The notes under the pieces were generated by a model. That model saw nothing but the letters and a program-made list of their open reading frames with translations, made no database searches and was not told the DNA's origin. This document shows, piece after piece, positions 1 through 6,410 of a DNA stretch of 11,750 nucleotides (position 1 is its first letter; each line of letters starts with the position of its first letter). The DNA is from Ruminococcus sp. UBA3286. Its GTDB lineage: Bacteria > Bacillota > Clostridia > Oscillospirales > Ruminococcaceae. The translations under genes and the position numbers were made by a program. The stretch lies in contig DETO01000091.1 in assembly GCA_002362135.1 (NCBI GenBank), positions 1 to 11,750 of the forward strand, in the 5' to 3' direction.

Positions 1-16
1 AATTCAATTTATTTAC

Positions 17-45
17 TTGACAAATTTGGTAAAAAATGATATAAT
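17..45 (+). promoter_or_regulatory. Sigma-A promoter for the small membrane protein-maf-DUF1015 unit
   Basis: A perfect -35 hexamer TTGACA (17-22) and a perfect -10 TATAAT (40-45) are separated by exactly 17 nt. TG at 37-38 adds an extended -10 element (TGnTATAAT). Transcription should start near position 52, giving a 5' leader of about 50 nt before the ATG at 103. Nothing in that leader looks like a riboswitch or attenuator. The match to consensus suggests strong, housekeeping-type transcription of the downstream genes. Confidence 0.88.
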
Positions 46-102
46 AATATTTATAATTCATAAATGGATTTGCGAGGTACTAAAAATTAAGGAGTGGATA
101 TA

Positions 103-459
103 ATGAAAGTATTTTTCAAGATATGGAACATTTTTTTGTTCATCGTCACAGCTTTTCCGTCAGCAATAATTTTCTTGAAAGCATTCGGATTCTGGCAGGT
201 TTCGGGAAACATCGGAATATCAAGCACAATGGATATTCTGATTGCATCTTTAACACTTCTGCTGATAATTTCAGCTCTCATCATGGCAATACTTGGATTG
301 ATCGGAAATTACAAAATATGCCTGATAACTGCATTTATCGTTCTTGCTCTTGACATTGCCACAATGCTGATCACTCACAACATAAATCTGGCAATTCTTC
401 ACCCTATACTTCTTGTTTTGAATATTATTTTTGCAGCAATACTAAAGAAAAAGGTATAA
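103..459 (+). CDS. Small four-helix membrane protein of unknown function (118 aa)
   Basis: I do not recognise the family. The protein is very hydrophobic, with four likely transmembrane helices at about residues 7-29, 44-68, 71-91 and 94-114, and a basic C-terminal KKK tail that probably faces the cytoplasm. There is no catalytic-looking motif and no cysteine cluster. The start is ATG 103 because AAGGAG (89-94) lies 8 nt upstream; an in-frame GTG at 94 lies inside that ribosome binding site and is unlikely to be used. It is the first gene behind the promoter at 17-45 and is 32 nt from maf, so it is probably co-transcribed with maf and the DUF1015 gene. It is more AT-rich than its neighbours, partly because hydrophobic codons (ATT, ATA, CTT) dominate. 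It could be a small transporter-like or stress membrane protein, but nothing in the sequence decides this. Confidence 0.8.
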   Translation: MKVFFKIWNIFLFIVTAFPSAIIFLKAFGFWQVSGNIGISSTMDILIASLTLLLIISALIMAILGLIGNYKICLITAFIVLALDIATMLITHNINLAILHPILLVLNIIFAAILKKKV

Positions 460-491
460 TCAGTCTCTAAAACAATGTAAGGAGGGTATCT

Positions 492-1067
492 ATGGAAATA
501 ATTCTTGCATCGGCTTCCCCGAGAAGGCGGGAGCTTTTCAAACTTATCACATCGGACTTCAAAGCGGTATCTACCGATGCCGACGAAACTCTTCCTCCGG
601 ATATTCCTGCGCTTAAAGCTGCCGAGCATCTTGCCTGTATAAAGGCTGCCGCCGCGTTGGAAAAGTTTCCCGACGATATTGTTATCGGCTGCGATACTAC
701 CGTAATTTGCGGCAGCGCGATTTTGGGCAAACCCGAAAATAAGGAACAATGCCGCCAATTTATGGAAATGCTTTCCGCTCGTACTCATCAGGTGGCAACA
801 GGCTGCTGCATAATGGACAGCTGCGGCAGCGTTTCATTTACTTCGGTCACCGACGTTTGCTTCAGAAAACTGACAAACGAAGAGATCGAAGCCTACATTT
901 CAACCGACGAACCCTATGACAAAGCAGGCGGATACGGAATTCAGGGCAAAGGCGCGCTTCTTATCGAGAAGATCAGCGGCGATTATTTTACCGTTGTCGG
1001 ACTTCCCGTATCACGGCTTAATACAGAACTTAAAGAATTTCTGAAAAATAAAAACATATCTTTGTGA
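492..1067 (+). CDS. maf: Maf family nucleotide pyrophosphatase (dTTP/UTP type)
   Basis: This is a Maf/YhdE-like house-cleaning enzyme, a cytoplasmic pyrophosphatase that converts nucleoside triphosphates (dTTP, UTP and modified pyrimidine nucleotides in the characterised subgroup) to monophosphates plus PPi. The N-terminal signature with SASPRRREL occupies residues 7-15. The catalytic Asp motif GCDTTV is at 66-71, with Asp68 as the probable base, followed by LGKP at 78-81. The SARTHQV motif is at 95-101 and the conserved EPYDKAGGYGIQG block at 140-152 resembles the dTTP/UTP subgroup. The length of 191 aa is normal and no key residue is missing. The start at ATG 492 is preceded by AAGGAGG (479-485). 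The stop TGA is 26 nt before the DUF1015 start. In Bacillus, Maf has been linked to septum formation; here the neighbours do not point to cell division. Confidence 0.95.
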   Translation: MEIILASASPRRRELFKLITSDFKAVSTDADETLPPDIPALKAAEHLACIKAAAALEKFPDDIVIGCDTTVICGSAILGKPENKEQCRQFMEMLSARTHQVATGCCIMDSCGSVSFTSVTDVCFRKLTNEEIEAYISTDEPYDKAGGYGIQGKGALLIEKISGDYFTVVGLPVSRLNTELKEFLKNKNISL

Positions 1068-1077
1068 TAGATTTTAT

Positions 1078-1085
1078 AAAAGGAG
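1078..1085 (+). promoter_or_regulatory. Ribosome binding site deciding the DUF1015 start
   Basis: AAAAGGAG lies 8 nt before ATG 1094. An in-frame GTG at 1064 overlaps the maf stop codon (GTGA) but has no purine-rich Shine-Dalgarno upstream. ATG 1094 is therefore the better start and removes ten residues from the longest reading frame. Confidence 0.75.
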
Positions 1086-1093
1086 TAAAAAAT

Positions 1094-2356
1094 ATGAATT
1101 CAACAGCATTCCGCAGCGGAAATATTCTTATTCCGAACGATTCCGTAAACATGGAAAAATGGGCGGTCATCGCCTGCGATCAGTATACGGGCGAGCCTGA
1201 ATACTGGGACGCCGTTAAGAACAATGTAAACGACGCGCCTTCTTCGCTGGAACTGATTCTTCCCGAAGTTTACCTCGAAAACGACGACGTTGCTCAGCGT
1301 ATTGAGACCATTCACAATTGCATGGAAAAATATCTCGAAGATGGAATTTTTACCGAATATAAAAACGCCATGATCTATGTTGAGCGAGTTCAGAGCAACG
1401 GCATAATCCGCAAAGGTCTTATCGGAGTTATCGATCTCGAAAAGTACGATTTTTCAAAGGGAAGCAGTTCGGAAGTGCGCGCTACCGAGGCTACCGTAAT
1501 TGAGCGTATTCCTCCGAGAGTTAAGATAAGACAGGGAGCTGCTCTTGAACTGCCGCATATTATGATACTCATCGACGATCCCGATCAGACGGTTATCGAA
1601 GCTGTAGATAAAAATGCAATGAAGAAGCTTTACGATACGAAACTTATGCAGAACGGCGGCAGTATCTGCGGTTATCTTGTTGACGAAGCCACTCAGGAAA
1701 AAATAGATTCCGCTCTTGCTGCTCTTGCCGATCCCGATACATTTAATAAGAAATACGGTCTTGAAGATTCTCCTGTTCTTCTTTATGCAATGGGCGACGG
1801 AAATCATTCTCTTGCAACTGCCAAAGAATATTATGAGCAGCTGAAAAAGGCTAATCCCGATAAGGACTTGTCCAATCACCCCGCACGCTATGCATTGGCT
1901 GAAATAGTTAATCTCCACAGCGACGCTCTTAAATTCGAGGCGATATACCGCCTTTTGTACGATGTTGACTGCGATAAGCTTATCGCCGGACTTACCGAAA
2001 ATCTTGCTCTTTCGGAAGAACCTGCGGAACAGTGGGTAAATATCGTATGCCGTGGTCAGGAGAAAAAACTGTATATCCATAACCCGTCGTCGAATCTGTC
2101 CGTAGGCTCGCTTCAAAATTATCTGGACGGATATATCAAGGAAAACGGCGGAAAAATCGACTATATCCACGGTATCGACAATGTAAAATCCCTTGCAGCC
2201 AAGCATAACGGAATTGCGTTTATCCTGCCCGATATGGATAAATCTCAGTTGTTCCCGACTGTAATCAAGGACGGCGCGCTTCCGAGAAAGACTTTTTCAA
2301 TGGGTCATGCCGACGATAAGCGTTTTTATATCGAAGCTCGCAGAATTTCAAGCTGA
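1094..2356 (+). CDS. DUF1015 family protein (COG4198-like)
   Basis: This 420-aa soluble protein has the hallmarks of the DUF1015 family, whose biochemical role is not established to my knowledge. The N-terminal block reads as PND, then WAVIACDQYT near residues 23-32. An RATEATVIERIPPR segment lies at 129-142, followed by LELPHIMILIDDP at 151-163. The family hallmark MGDGNHSLATAK is at residues 233-244. A GDGNH motif with acidic and histidine residues suggests a metal- or phosphate-binding enzyme, but that is inference. There is no signal peptide or membrane segment. It follows maf by 26 nt and is probably the last gene of this unit. The stop codon sits inside an 8-bp inverted repeat (TCAAGCTG/CAGCTTGA, 2348-2366). 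That repeat has no adjacent T-tract and is not a convincing terminator. Confidence 0.9.
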   Translation: MNSTAFRSGNILIPNDSVNMEKWAVIACDQYTGEPEYWDAVKNNVNDAPSSLELILPEVYLENDDVAQRIETIHNCMEKYLEDGIFTEYKNAMIYVERVQSNGIIRKGLIGVIDLEKYDFSKGSSSEVRATEATVIERIPPRVKIRQGAALELPHIMILIDDPDQTVIEAVDKNAMKKLYDTKLMQNGGSICGYLVDEATQEKIDSALAALADPDTFNKKYGLEDSPVLLYAMGDGNHSLATAKEYYEQLKKANPDKDLSNHPARYALAEIVNLHSDALKFEAIYRLLYDVDCDKLIAGLTENLALSEEPAEQWVNIVCRGQEKKLYIHNPSSNLSVGSLQNYLDGYIKENGGKIDYIHGIDNVKSLAAKHNGIAFILPDMDKSQLFPTVIKDGALPRKTFSMGHADDKRFYIEARRISS

Positions 2357-2442
2357 GCCAGCTTGACCGCAGTTCGCGCTTCCACTCACAAGTTCGTTAA
2401 TTTTTTATGCAACTTTAATCTTTGTCCGCACATTTTATTCTT

Positions 2443-2458
2443 GATAATATATATTATC
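2443..2458. repeat. 16-bp perfect AT-rich palindrome
   Basis: GATAATATATATTATC is its own reverse complement. It overlaps the stop codon (2454-2456) of the 64-aa gene on the - strand and lies in the short convergent gap after the DUF1015 gene. It could be a protein-binding site or simply AT-rich sequence. It lacks the GC-rich stem and T-tract of an intrinsic terminator. Confidence 0.45.
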
Positions 2459-2648
2459 TTAATTTATACTTCAACATTAACAAAGCCGCGCCGACTGCAC
2501 CTGCAATGAACATTCCGCCTAATTTCTTTACTTGCGAAATTGCATCAGGATCATCACGTTTATCAGAACTTGTACATATCTTAGGCGCAAAAACCATAAG
2601 AATCCCAAAAGCCGCCATTATCACAACAGCTATAATTCCAATATCCAT
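2454..2648 (-). CDS. Small two-helix membrane protein (64 aa)
   Basis: This is a short hydrophobic protein with likely transmembrane helices at residues 4-21 and 44-60. A charged linker (about 22-43) between them contains SSDKRDDPD. The layout resembles small two-helix proteins of the DUF6199 type, but I am not certain of the family. A proper promoter (2685-2713) and a good ribosome binding site support it as a real gene: GAGGTGAT occupies 2654-2661 on the - strand, 5 nt before the ATG at 2648. It is convergent with the DUF1015 gene and separated from asnB by that gene's terminator, so it is a one-gene transcript. No enzymatic motif is visible. Membrane insertion is inferred from hydrophobicity only. 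Confidence 0.75.
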   Translation of the reverse strand: MDIGIIAVVIMAAFGILMVFAPKICTSSDKRDDPDAISQVKKLGGMFIAGAVGAALLMLKYKLR

Positions 2649-2684
2649 CCTACATCACCTCGATTACATTTTAAGTTATTAATA

Positions 2685-2713
2685 ATTATATCATAATTAA
2701 AACATTATGTCAA
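2685..2713 (-). promoter_or_regulatory. Sigma-A promoter for the 64-aa membrane protein
   Basis: Read on the - strand, TTGACA (2713-2708) and TATAAT (2690-2685) are both perfect consensus hexamers with a 17-nt spacer. The spacer ends in TGA, giving an extended -10. Transcription should begin near 2678, about 30 nt before the ATG. The -35 starts one base after the T-tract of the asnB terminator, so the two elements are back to back. Confidence 0.88.
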
Positions 2714-2763
2714 CAAAAAAGCCATAGTACTTCTGACCGTAAAATCAGAAGTACTATGGCTTT
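2714..2763 (-). terminator. Rho-independent terminator of the gltB-asnB operon
   Basis: A 19-bp perfect inverted repeat (arms 2718-2736 and 2745-2763) encloses an 8-nt loop. On the - strand it is followed by TTTTTTG (2720-2714), a classical intrinsic terminator 11 nt after the asnB stop. On the + strand the same stem is followed by TTTAATTTATTTT, so it may also stop transcripts arriving from the left block. Confidence 0.93.
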
Positions 2764-2774
2764 AATTTATTTTA

Positions 2775-4355
2775 TCAAACTCCGCTCTGACCGTAATTCG
2801 AGAGAACTCGCGCGGAAGGATCGTTTACATTGCAGCCTTCCCATTCCTTGTTTGGCATCCAGAAATCAACGATCATTTCGCTGTTTCCCGCATAATATTT
2901 CTCAAAAATCTCTCGGTAAAGCAGCGATTCTTTCGTAAACGGCGCGGCATGAGTGTATTTCGCCGCCTTTTCCTCAAATTCAGCCTGCGTATACTGCTCC
3001 TCGGCATATTCTTTAAGATAATCAACCATTGAATGTCCAACGGCGTCGGAGAATGCTGCTTTCTCACGGTAAAGTATATCATTTGGAAGATAATCGCCTT
3101 CAAATGCATGGCGAAGAAGATATTTGCCCTTATTATACTTATTCAGCTTCATCTCAGGATCGACAGCCATAACATATTTTACAAAATCAAGATCGCCGAA
3201 AGGAACTCTTGCTTCAAGAGAATTTACCGAAATACAGCGGTCTGCACGAAGCACGTCATACATATGAAGTTCTCTCACGCGCTTAACGGATTCTTTCTGG
3301 AATTCCTCCGCAGACGGCGCAAAATCCGTATACTTATAGCCGAAAAGTTCATCTGAAATTTCGCCCGTAAGCAGAACTCTTATATCCGTCTGCTCGTGTA
3401 TAGCCTTGCAAAGCAGATACATTCCCATACTTGCTCTTATCGTAGTTATATCATATGTGCCGAGCAGCTTGATAACTGTTTCAAGAGAATCAAGAACGTC
3501 GTCCTTTGTGATAATTACTTCTGTATGATCGCTGCCGATATGATCGGCAACTTGTTTCGCATATTTCAGATCAATAGCGTCAGTATTCATTCCTATCGCG
3601 AAAGTTTTTATAGGCTTATCGCTTTTCTGCTGCGCTATAGCGCATACCAGCGACGAATCCAATCCGCCCGAAAGAAGAAATCCAACCTTAGCGTCCGCCG
3701 CAAGCCGCTTTTCAACGCCTGCAACAAGCTTTTCACGAATATTTCCGCACACCGTTTCAATATCGTCATATATGACCTTATCGACTGCCGTTATATCGCA
3801 ATAACAGGTGAATTCACCGTTTTTATAGAAATGTCCCGGAGGAAACGGCATTATCTTTTTGCATACTTTTGTAAGATTCTTCGCTTCGCTTGCAAACGTT
3901 ATATCGCCCTCCGCAGAATATCCGTAATAAAGCGGTCTTATGCCTATCGGGTCGCGCGCCGCTATAAATTCATGAGATTCGCAGTCATAAATTATGCACG
4001 CAAACTCCGCGTCCAGCTTTTTAAACATTTCCGTGCCGTATTCCTTATACATGGGCAGGAGAATCTCACAGTCGCTGTCGCTTTTAAAAGTATAACCCTT
4101 TGCAATAAGTTCATCTCGCTGCTTCAGGAATCCGTATATCTCACCGTTGCACACGGCATAATTTCCGTTAAGCTCAAAAGGCTGCATTCCGTCGGGAGTC
4201 AGACCCATAATGGAAAGCCGCTGAAACCCGAGTACGCCGTCATGCAGATCGATGATACGGCAATCATCGGGACCGCGCGAAACGGTCGCCTCCAGACCTT
4301 TTGTTATATATTTCATACCGCCGCTTTTGCCGCAGTATCCCATAATAGTACACAT
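2775..4355 (-). CDS. asnB: Asparagine synthase, glutamine-hydrolysing
   Basis: It makes asparagine from aspartate, ATP and glutamine in the cytoplasm. The N-terminal class II (Ntn) glutaminase domain begins MC, so Cys2 becomes the nucleophile after Met removal. Glutamine-site motifs follow: QRLSI (46-50), CNGEIYG (69-75) and SDSDCE (92-97). The synthetase domain has the ATP pyrophosphatase loop SGGLDSS (229-235), GEISDELFGYKY (331-342) and the SLEARVPF block (379-386). The length of 526 aa is close to typical AsnB, and the C-terminus carries the usual FWMPN and DPSARVL motifs. The start ATG 4355 is preceded by GAGGAG (4368-4363). It lies 20 nt after purF and is the last gene before the terminator. 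No missing residues were noticed. Confidence 0.97.
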   Translation of the reverse strand: MCTIMGYCGKSGGMKYITKGLEATVSRGPDDCRIIDLHDGVLGFQRLSIMGLTPDGMQPFELNGNYAVCNGEIYGFLKQRDELIAKGYTFKSDSDCEILLPMYKEYGTEMFKKLDAEFACIIYDCESHEFIAARDPIGIRPLYYGYSAEGDITFASEAKNLTKVCKKIMPFPPGHFYKNGEFTCYCDITAVDKVIYDDIETVCGNIREKLVAGVEKRLAADAKVGFLLSGGLDSSLVCAIAQQKSDKPIKTFAIGMNTDAIDLKYAKQVADHIGSDHTEVIITKDDVLDSLETVIKLLGTYDITTIRASMGMYLLCKAIHEQTDIRVLLTGEISDELFGYKYTDFAPSAEEFQKESVKRVRELHMYDVLRADRCISVNSLEARVPFGDLDFVKYVMAVDPEMKLNKYNKGKYLLRHAFEGDYLPNDILYREKAAFSDAVGHSMVDYLKEYAEEQYTQAEFEEKAAKYTHAAPFTKESLLYREIFEKYYAGNSEMIVDFWMPNKEWEGCNVNDPSARVLSNYGQSGV

Positions 4356-4375
4356 CTTCTTTCTCCTCGCTCTGC

Positions 4376-4401
4376 TTATGGATTTTTTTTATGGATTTTT
4401 T
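4376..4401. repeat. 13-bp perfect tandem duplication at the purF 3' end
   Basis: TTATGGATTTTTT occurs twice head to tail (4376-4388 and 4389-4401). On the coding (-) strand this is AAAAAATCCATAA repeated. It encodes the last residues of PurF, and the purF stop TAA is in the copy nearer asnB. Because 13 is not a multiple of three, the second copy shifts the frame and creates the stop. It contains A8 and A6 runs, which are prone to slippage. Confidence 0.9.
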
Positions 4402-5803
4402 CATCAAATTTATTTTTTCCGCTTGCACCCGATACGTCGATAGGATAATTGCCAGTAAAGCAGCCCTTGCAAAAATCGTCTCTGTTGGCAAGTCTGCAAA
4501 GCTTTTCAACAGGAAGATAAGCAAGAGTATCCGCTCCTATAGCCTTGGCAATTCCCTCAACGGAATCGTATTTTCCGGCTATGAGGTTTTCCTCGCTGTC
4601 AATATCAGTACCGAAATAGCAGGAATGCAAAAACATAGGCGACGATATCCTTACATGAACTTCCGTCGCGCCCGCTTCTCTGAGTAATCGGATTATACGT
4701 GCGCTTGTAGTTCCGCGGACTATGGAATCGTCTATCATAACGACGCGCTTTCCGCAAACGCTCTCGCGTACTGCGTTCAGCTTGATCTTTACGGCATTTT
4801 CACGCTGATTCTGCTGCGGCTGAATAAAACTTCTGCCGATGTATTTGTTTTTTATAAAGCCTATCCCATATGGAATGCCGCTCTTATTTGCATAACCCAG
4901 CGCGGCGTCAAGTCCAGAATCGGGAACGCCTATAACGATATCGGCGTCTACGGGGCTGCTTTCCGCAAGTATCTCCCCTGCCTTCACGCGCGCATGATGA
5001 ACCGATACGCCCTCTATCACGGAATCCGGACGGGCGAAATAAATATACTCAAATATGCATATATTGCTTTTTTTGCGGACGTGAGTATCTATCGACTTTA
5101 TGCCGATCTCGCTGACGACAACTATTTCTCCTGCTCTTACGTCTCGCAGATAAACAGCTCCCACGGTTTCAAGGGCGCATGATTCCGAAGCGATAACATA
5201 TGCGCCGTCGCGCGTTCTGCCAATACAAAGAGGACGGAATCCGTCGGGGTCGCGGAACGCTATCAGCTTGGTCGCGGTCATAAGAATGCAGGAATACGCG
5301 CCCTTTATTTTGGGCATTGCATTCTCGACCGCTTCTTCGGTAGAACCGCATTTCAGTCTTTCTCTGACGATAGCGTAAGTTATGGCTTCGGTATCGGAAG
5401 TGCCATGGAATATCGCGCCCGACATTTCAAATTCACGCCGAAGTTCCGCGGCGTTTACGAGATTTCCATTATGCACAAGGGCAAGATTTCCCTTGACATG
5501 GCGAATAACAAGCGGCTGAATATTATTCGGATTTTTGCCGCCGAAGGTTGAATAGCGGACGTGACCGACCGCCATATTTCCCATGCCGAGAGCCTCAAGC
5601 TCCTGTTTGCCGAAAACTTCGGAAACAAGACCGTCTGCCTTTTTATGACTTATAACGCCGTCGTCGCATACGGCTATACCGCAGCTTTCCTGACCACGGT
5701 GCTGAAGAGCATATAAGCCGAAATAAACGCTGGACGCAACGTCTGCGCGCTTCTTTTCGTATATGCCGAAAACGCCGCATTCCTCATGTACTGAATCAAA
5801 CAT
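4376..5803 (-). CDS. purF: Amidophosphoribosyltransferase (PurF), Fe-S type
   Basis: This enzyme carries out the committed step of purine synthesis: PRPP plus glutamine gives phosphoribosylamine, glutamate and PPi. An 8-residue propeptide precedes Cys9 of ECGVFG, as in the Bacillus-type enzyme, where processing exposes the Cys nucleophile. The glutaminase domain shows LQHRGQES (33-40), HNGNL (111-115) and SDTE (136-139). The C-terminal phosphoribosyltransferase domain carries the PRPP motif VVMIDDSIVRGTT (354-366). Cys249, Cys395, Cys445 and Cys448 match the four ligands of the oxygen-sensitive [4Fe-4S] cluster of the B. subtilis enzyme. The length is 475 aa. The start ATG 5803 has AGGTGAT (5813-5807) just upstream, directly after the ANTAR gene stop. 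The last residues (IHKKNP) come from a 13-bp tandem duplication. Finding purF in a GOGAT operon is less usual than in a pur cluster. Confidence 0.97.
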   Translation of the reverse strand: MFDSVHEECGVFGIYEKKRADVASSVYFGLYALQHRGQESCGIAVCDDGVISHKKADGLVSEVFGKQELEALGMGNMAVGHVRYSTFGGKNPNNIQPLVIRHVKGNLALVHNGNLVNAAELRREFEMSGAIFHGTSDTEAITYAIVRERLKCGSTEEAVENAMPKIKGAYSCILMTATKLIAFRDPDGFRPLCIGRTRDGAYVIASESCALETVGAVYLRDVRAGEIVVVSEIGIKSIDTHVRKKSNICIFEYIYFARPDSVIEGVSVHHARVKAGEILAESSPVDADIVIGVPDSGLDAALGYANKSGIPYGIGFIKNKYIGRSFIQPQQNQRENAVKIKLNAVRESVCGKRVVMIDDSIVRGTTSARIIRLLREAGATEVHVRISSPMFLHSCYFGTDIDSEENLIAGKYDSVEGIAKAIGADTLAYLPVEKLCRLANRDDFCKGCFTGNYPIDVSGASGKNKFDEKIHKKNP

Positions 5804-5816
5804 CTTATCACCTGAA

Positions 5817-6398
5817 TCAAAAATACTGTTCCGCTATCTTATCTATGATCTCGGAAGCAGCGATCACCTTTTTCTTACGATTTTTCATGGCGTATTGTTC
5901 AAGATAGGAATGGGCTTCCTCCTCGGTCATATTTCTGTACTGCATAAGCCTGAATTTAGCCTTATCGATTATCTTGATCTCGTCTATCTGCCTTTCAAGT
6001 CTGACAGTTTCCTCATACAGCGCATATGACCGCCTGATAGCTGAACTTACCGCCTTTATCACCTGATACAGCACCTGCTTTGAAAACGGTTTCGCAACAA
6101 GTATTATATCGCTCTTGTCAGCCCTTGGACTGATCTTTTCGAAATTTTCGCTCTTTACAAGTACTATGCAGCTTGCAGCTGTAGACTCGGAGGCATATTC
6201 CGCAAGCTCGATCCCTGCTTCATCGGCAAGAGGCGAATTTATCAGCACAAGCTCAAACGTCCGCTTGCTGCTGATAATACTTCTCGCCTGTTGTGCGGAA
6301 TCAGCTATTGTAACCTGACAATGAAACGTATCTCTGAGAAATGCCGAAAGGTTTCCCGCCGCAGAGCTGCTGCTTGAAATTACAATAACATTTTCCAA
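5817..6398 (-). CDS. ANTAR-domain response-regulator-like antiterminator with degenerate receiver
   Basis: This 193-aa protein has a receiver-like domain (about 1-118), a short coiled-coil linker (about 122-142) and a C-terminal ANTAR RNA-binding domain (about 130-190). The ANTAR part shows the pattern DKAKFRLMQYRNMTEEEAHSYL with the following basic patch NRKKK. ANTAR proteins bind paired hexaloop RNA hairpins and prevent premature termination; clostridial NitR next to glnA and NasT are relatives in nitrogen control. The receiver lacks the phosphorylation site. The beta-1 acidic pair is replaced by serines (residues 8-12) and the phosphoacceptor position is Asn54 in VLINSPL, although KPF (103-105) remains. 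Phosphorelay control is therefore unlikely. The start is TTG 6398, set by GGAGG (6409-6405); no in-frame ATG is near. It sits 12 nt after the GS-like gene and 13 nt before purF. The operon gaps leave no room for its RNA target, which probably lies upstream of gltB. Confidence 0.9.
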   Translation of the reverse strand: MENVIVISSSSSAAGNLSAFLRDTFHCQVTIADSAQQARSIISSKRTFELVLINSPLADEAGIELAEYASESTAASCIVLVKSENFEKISPRADKSDIILVAKPFSKQVLYQVIKAVSSAIRRSYALYEETVRLERQIDEIKIIDKAKFRLMQYRNMTEEEAHSYLEQYAMKNRKKKVIAASEIIDKIAEQYF

Positions 6399-6404
6399 AG
6401 CACA

Positions 6405-6409
6405 CCTCC
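6405..6409 (-). promoter_or_regulatory. Ribosome binding site deciding the TTG start of the ANTAR gene
   Basis: GGAGG lies immediately after the GS-like gene's stop codon, 6 nt before TTG 6398. The only nearby ATG (in GAAAATG) is out of frame. TTG is therefore the supported start, and it usually lowers translation relative to ATG. Confidence 0.75.
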
Positions 6410-6410
6410 G

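Noticed and set aside
64..90. An 8-codon open frame (ATG to TAA) in the leader of the first gene, its stop touching the ribosome binding site
   Set aside because: It has no Shine-Dalgarno of its own and starts about 12 nt from the predicted transcript start. No codon bias or paired hairpins suggest attenuation. A chance frame is more likely.
1064..1093. GTG start for the DUF1015 gene overlapping the maf stop (GTGA)
   Set aside because: No Shine-Dalgarno precedes it, whereas AAAAGGAG precedes ATG 1094, and the extra ten residues do not look like the family N-terminus.
2348..2366. 8-bp inverted repeat TCAAGCTG/CAGCTTGA over the DUF1015 stop codon, considered as a terminator
   Set aside because: The loop is only 3 nt and there is no T-tract next to it; the nearest T-run (2401-2406) is 35 nt away. 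It is not a credible intrinsic terminator.
3396..4448. Long + strand open frame (350 aa) opposite asnB and purF
   Set aside because: It is a shadow of asnB: rich in Arg, Ser, Tyr and Cys, with no recognisable motif and no ribosome binding site, while the opposite strand is an unambiguous enzyme.
4264..4524. 86-aa - strand frame bridging purF and asnB, considered as a separate small gene
   Set aside because: It overlaps the ends of two strong genes in another frame. Its second half is what the purF frame would become with one copy of the 13-bp repeat, so it is better explained by that duplication.
5791..5821. 10-bp direct repeat (CTGAATCAAA on the + strand) at 5791-5800 and 5812-5821, either side of the purF start
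   Set aside because: It is short and partly explained by coding sequence (purF codons and the ANTAR gene end). With two copies and no symmetry there is no basis to call it an operator, though the 21-bp period is neat.
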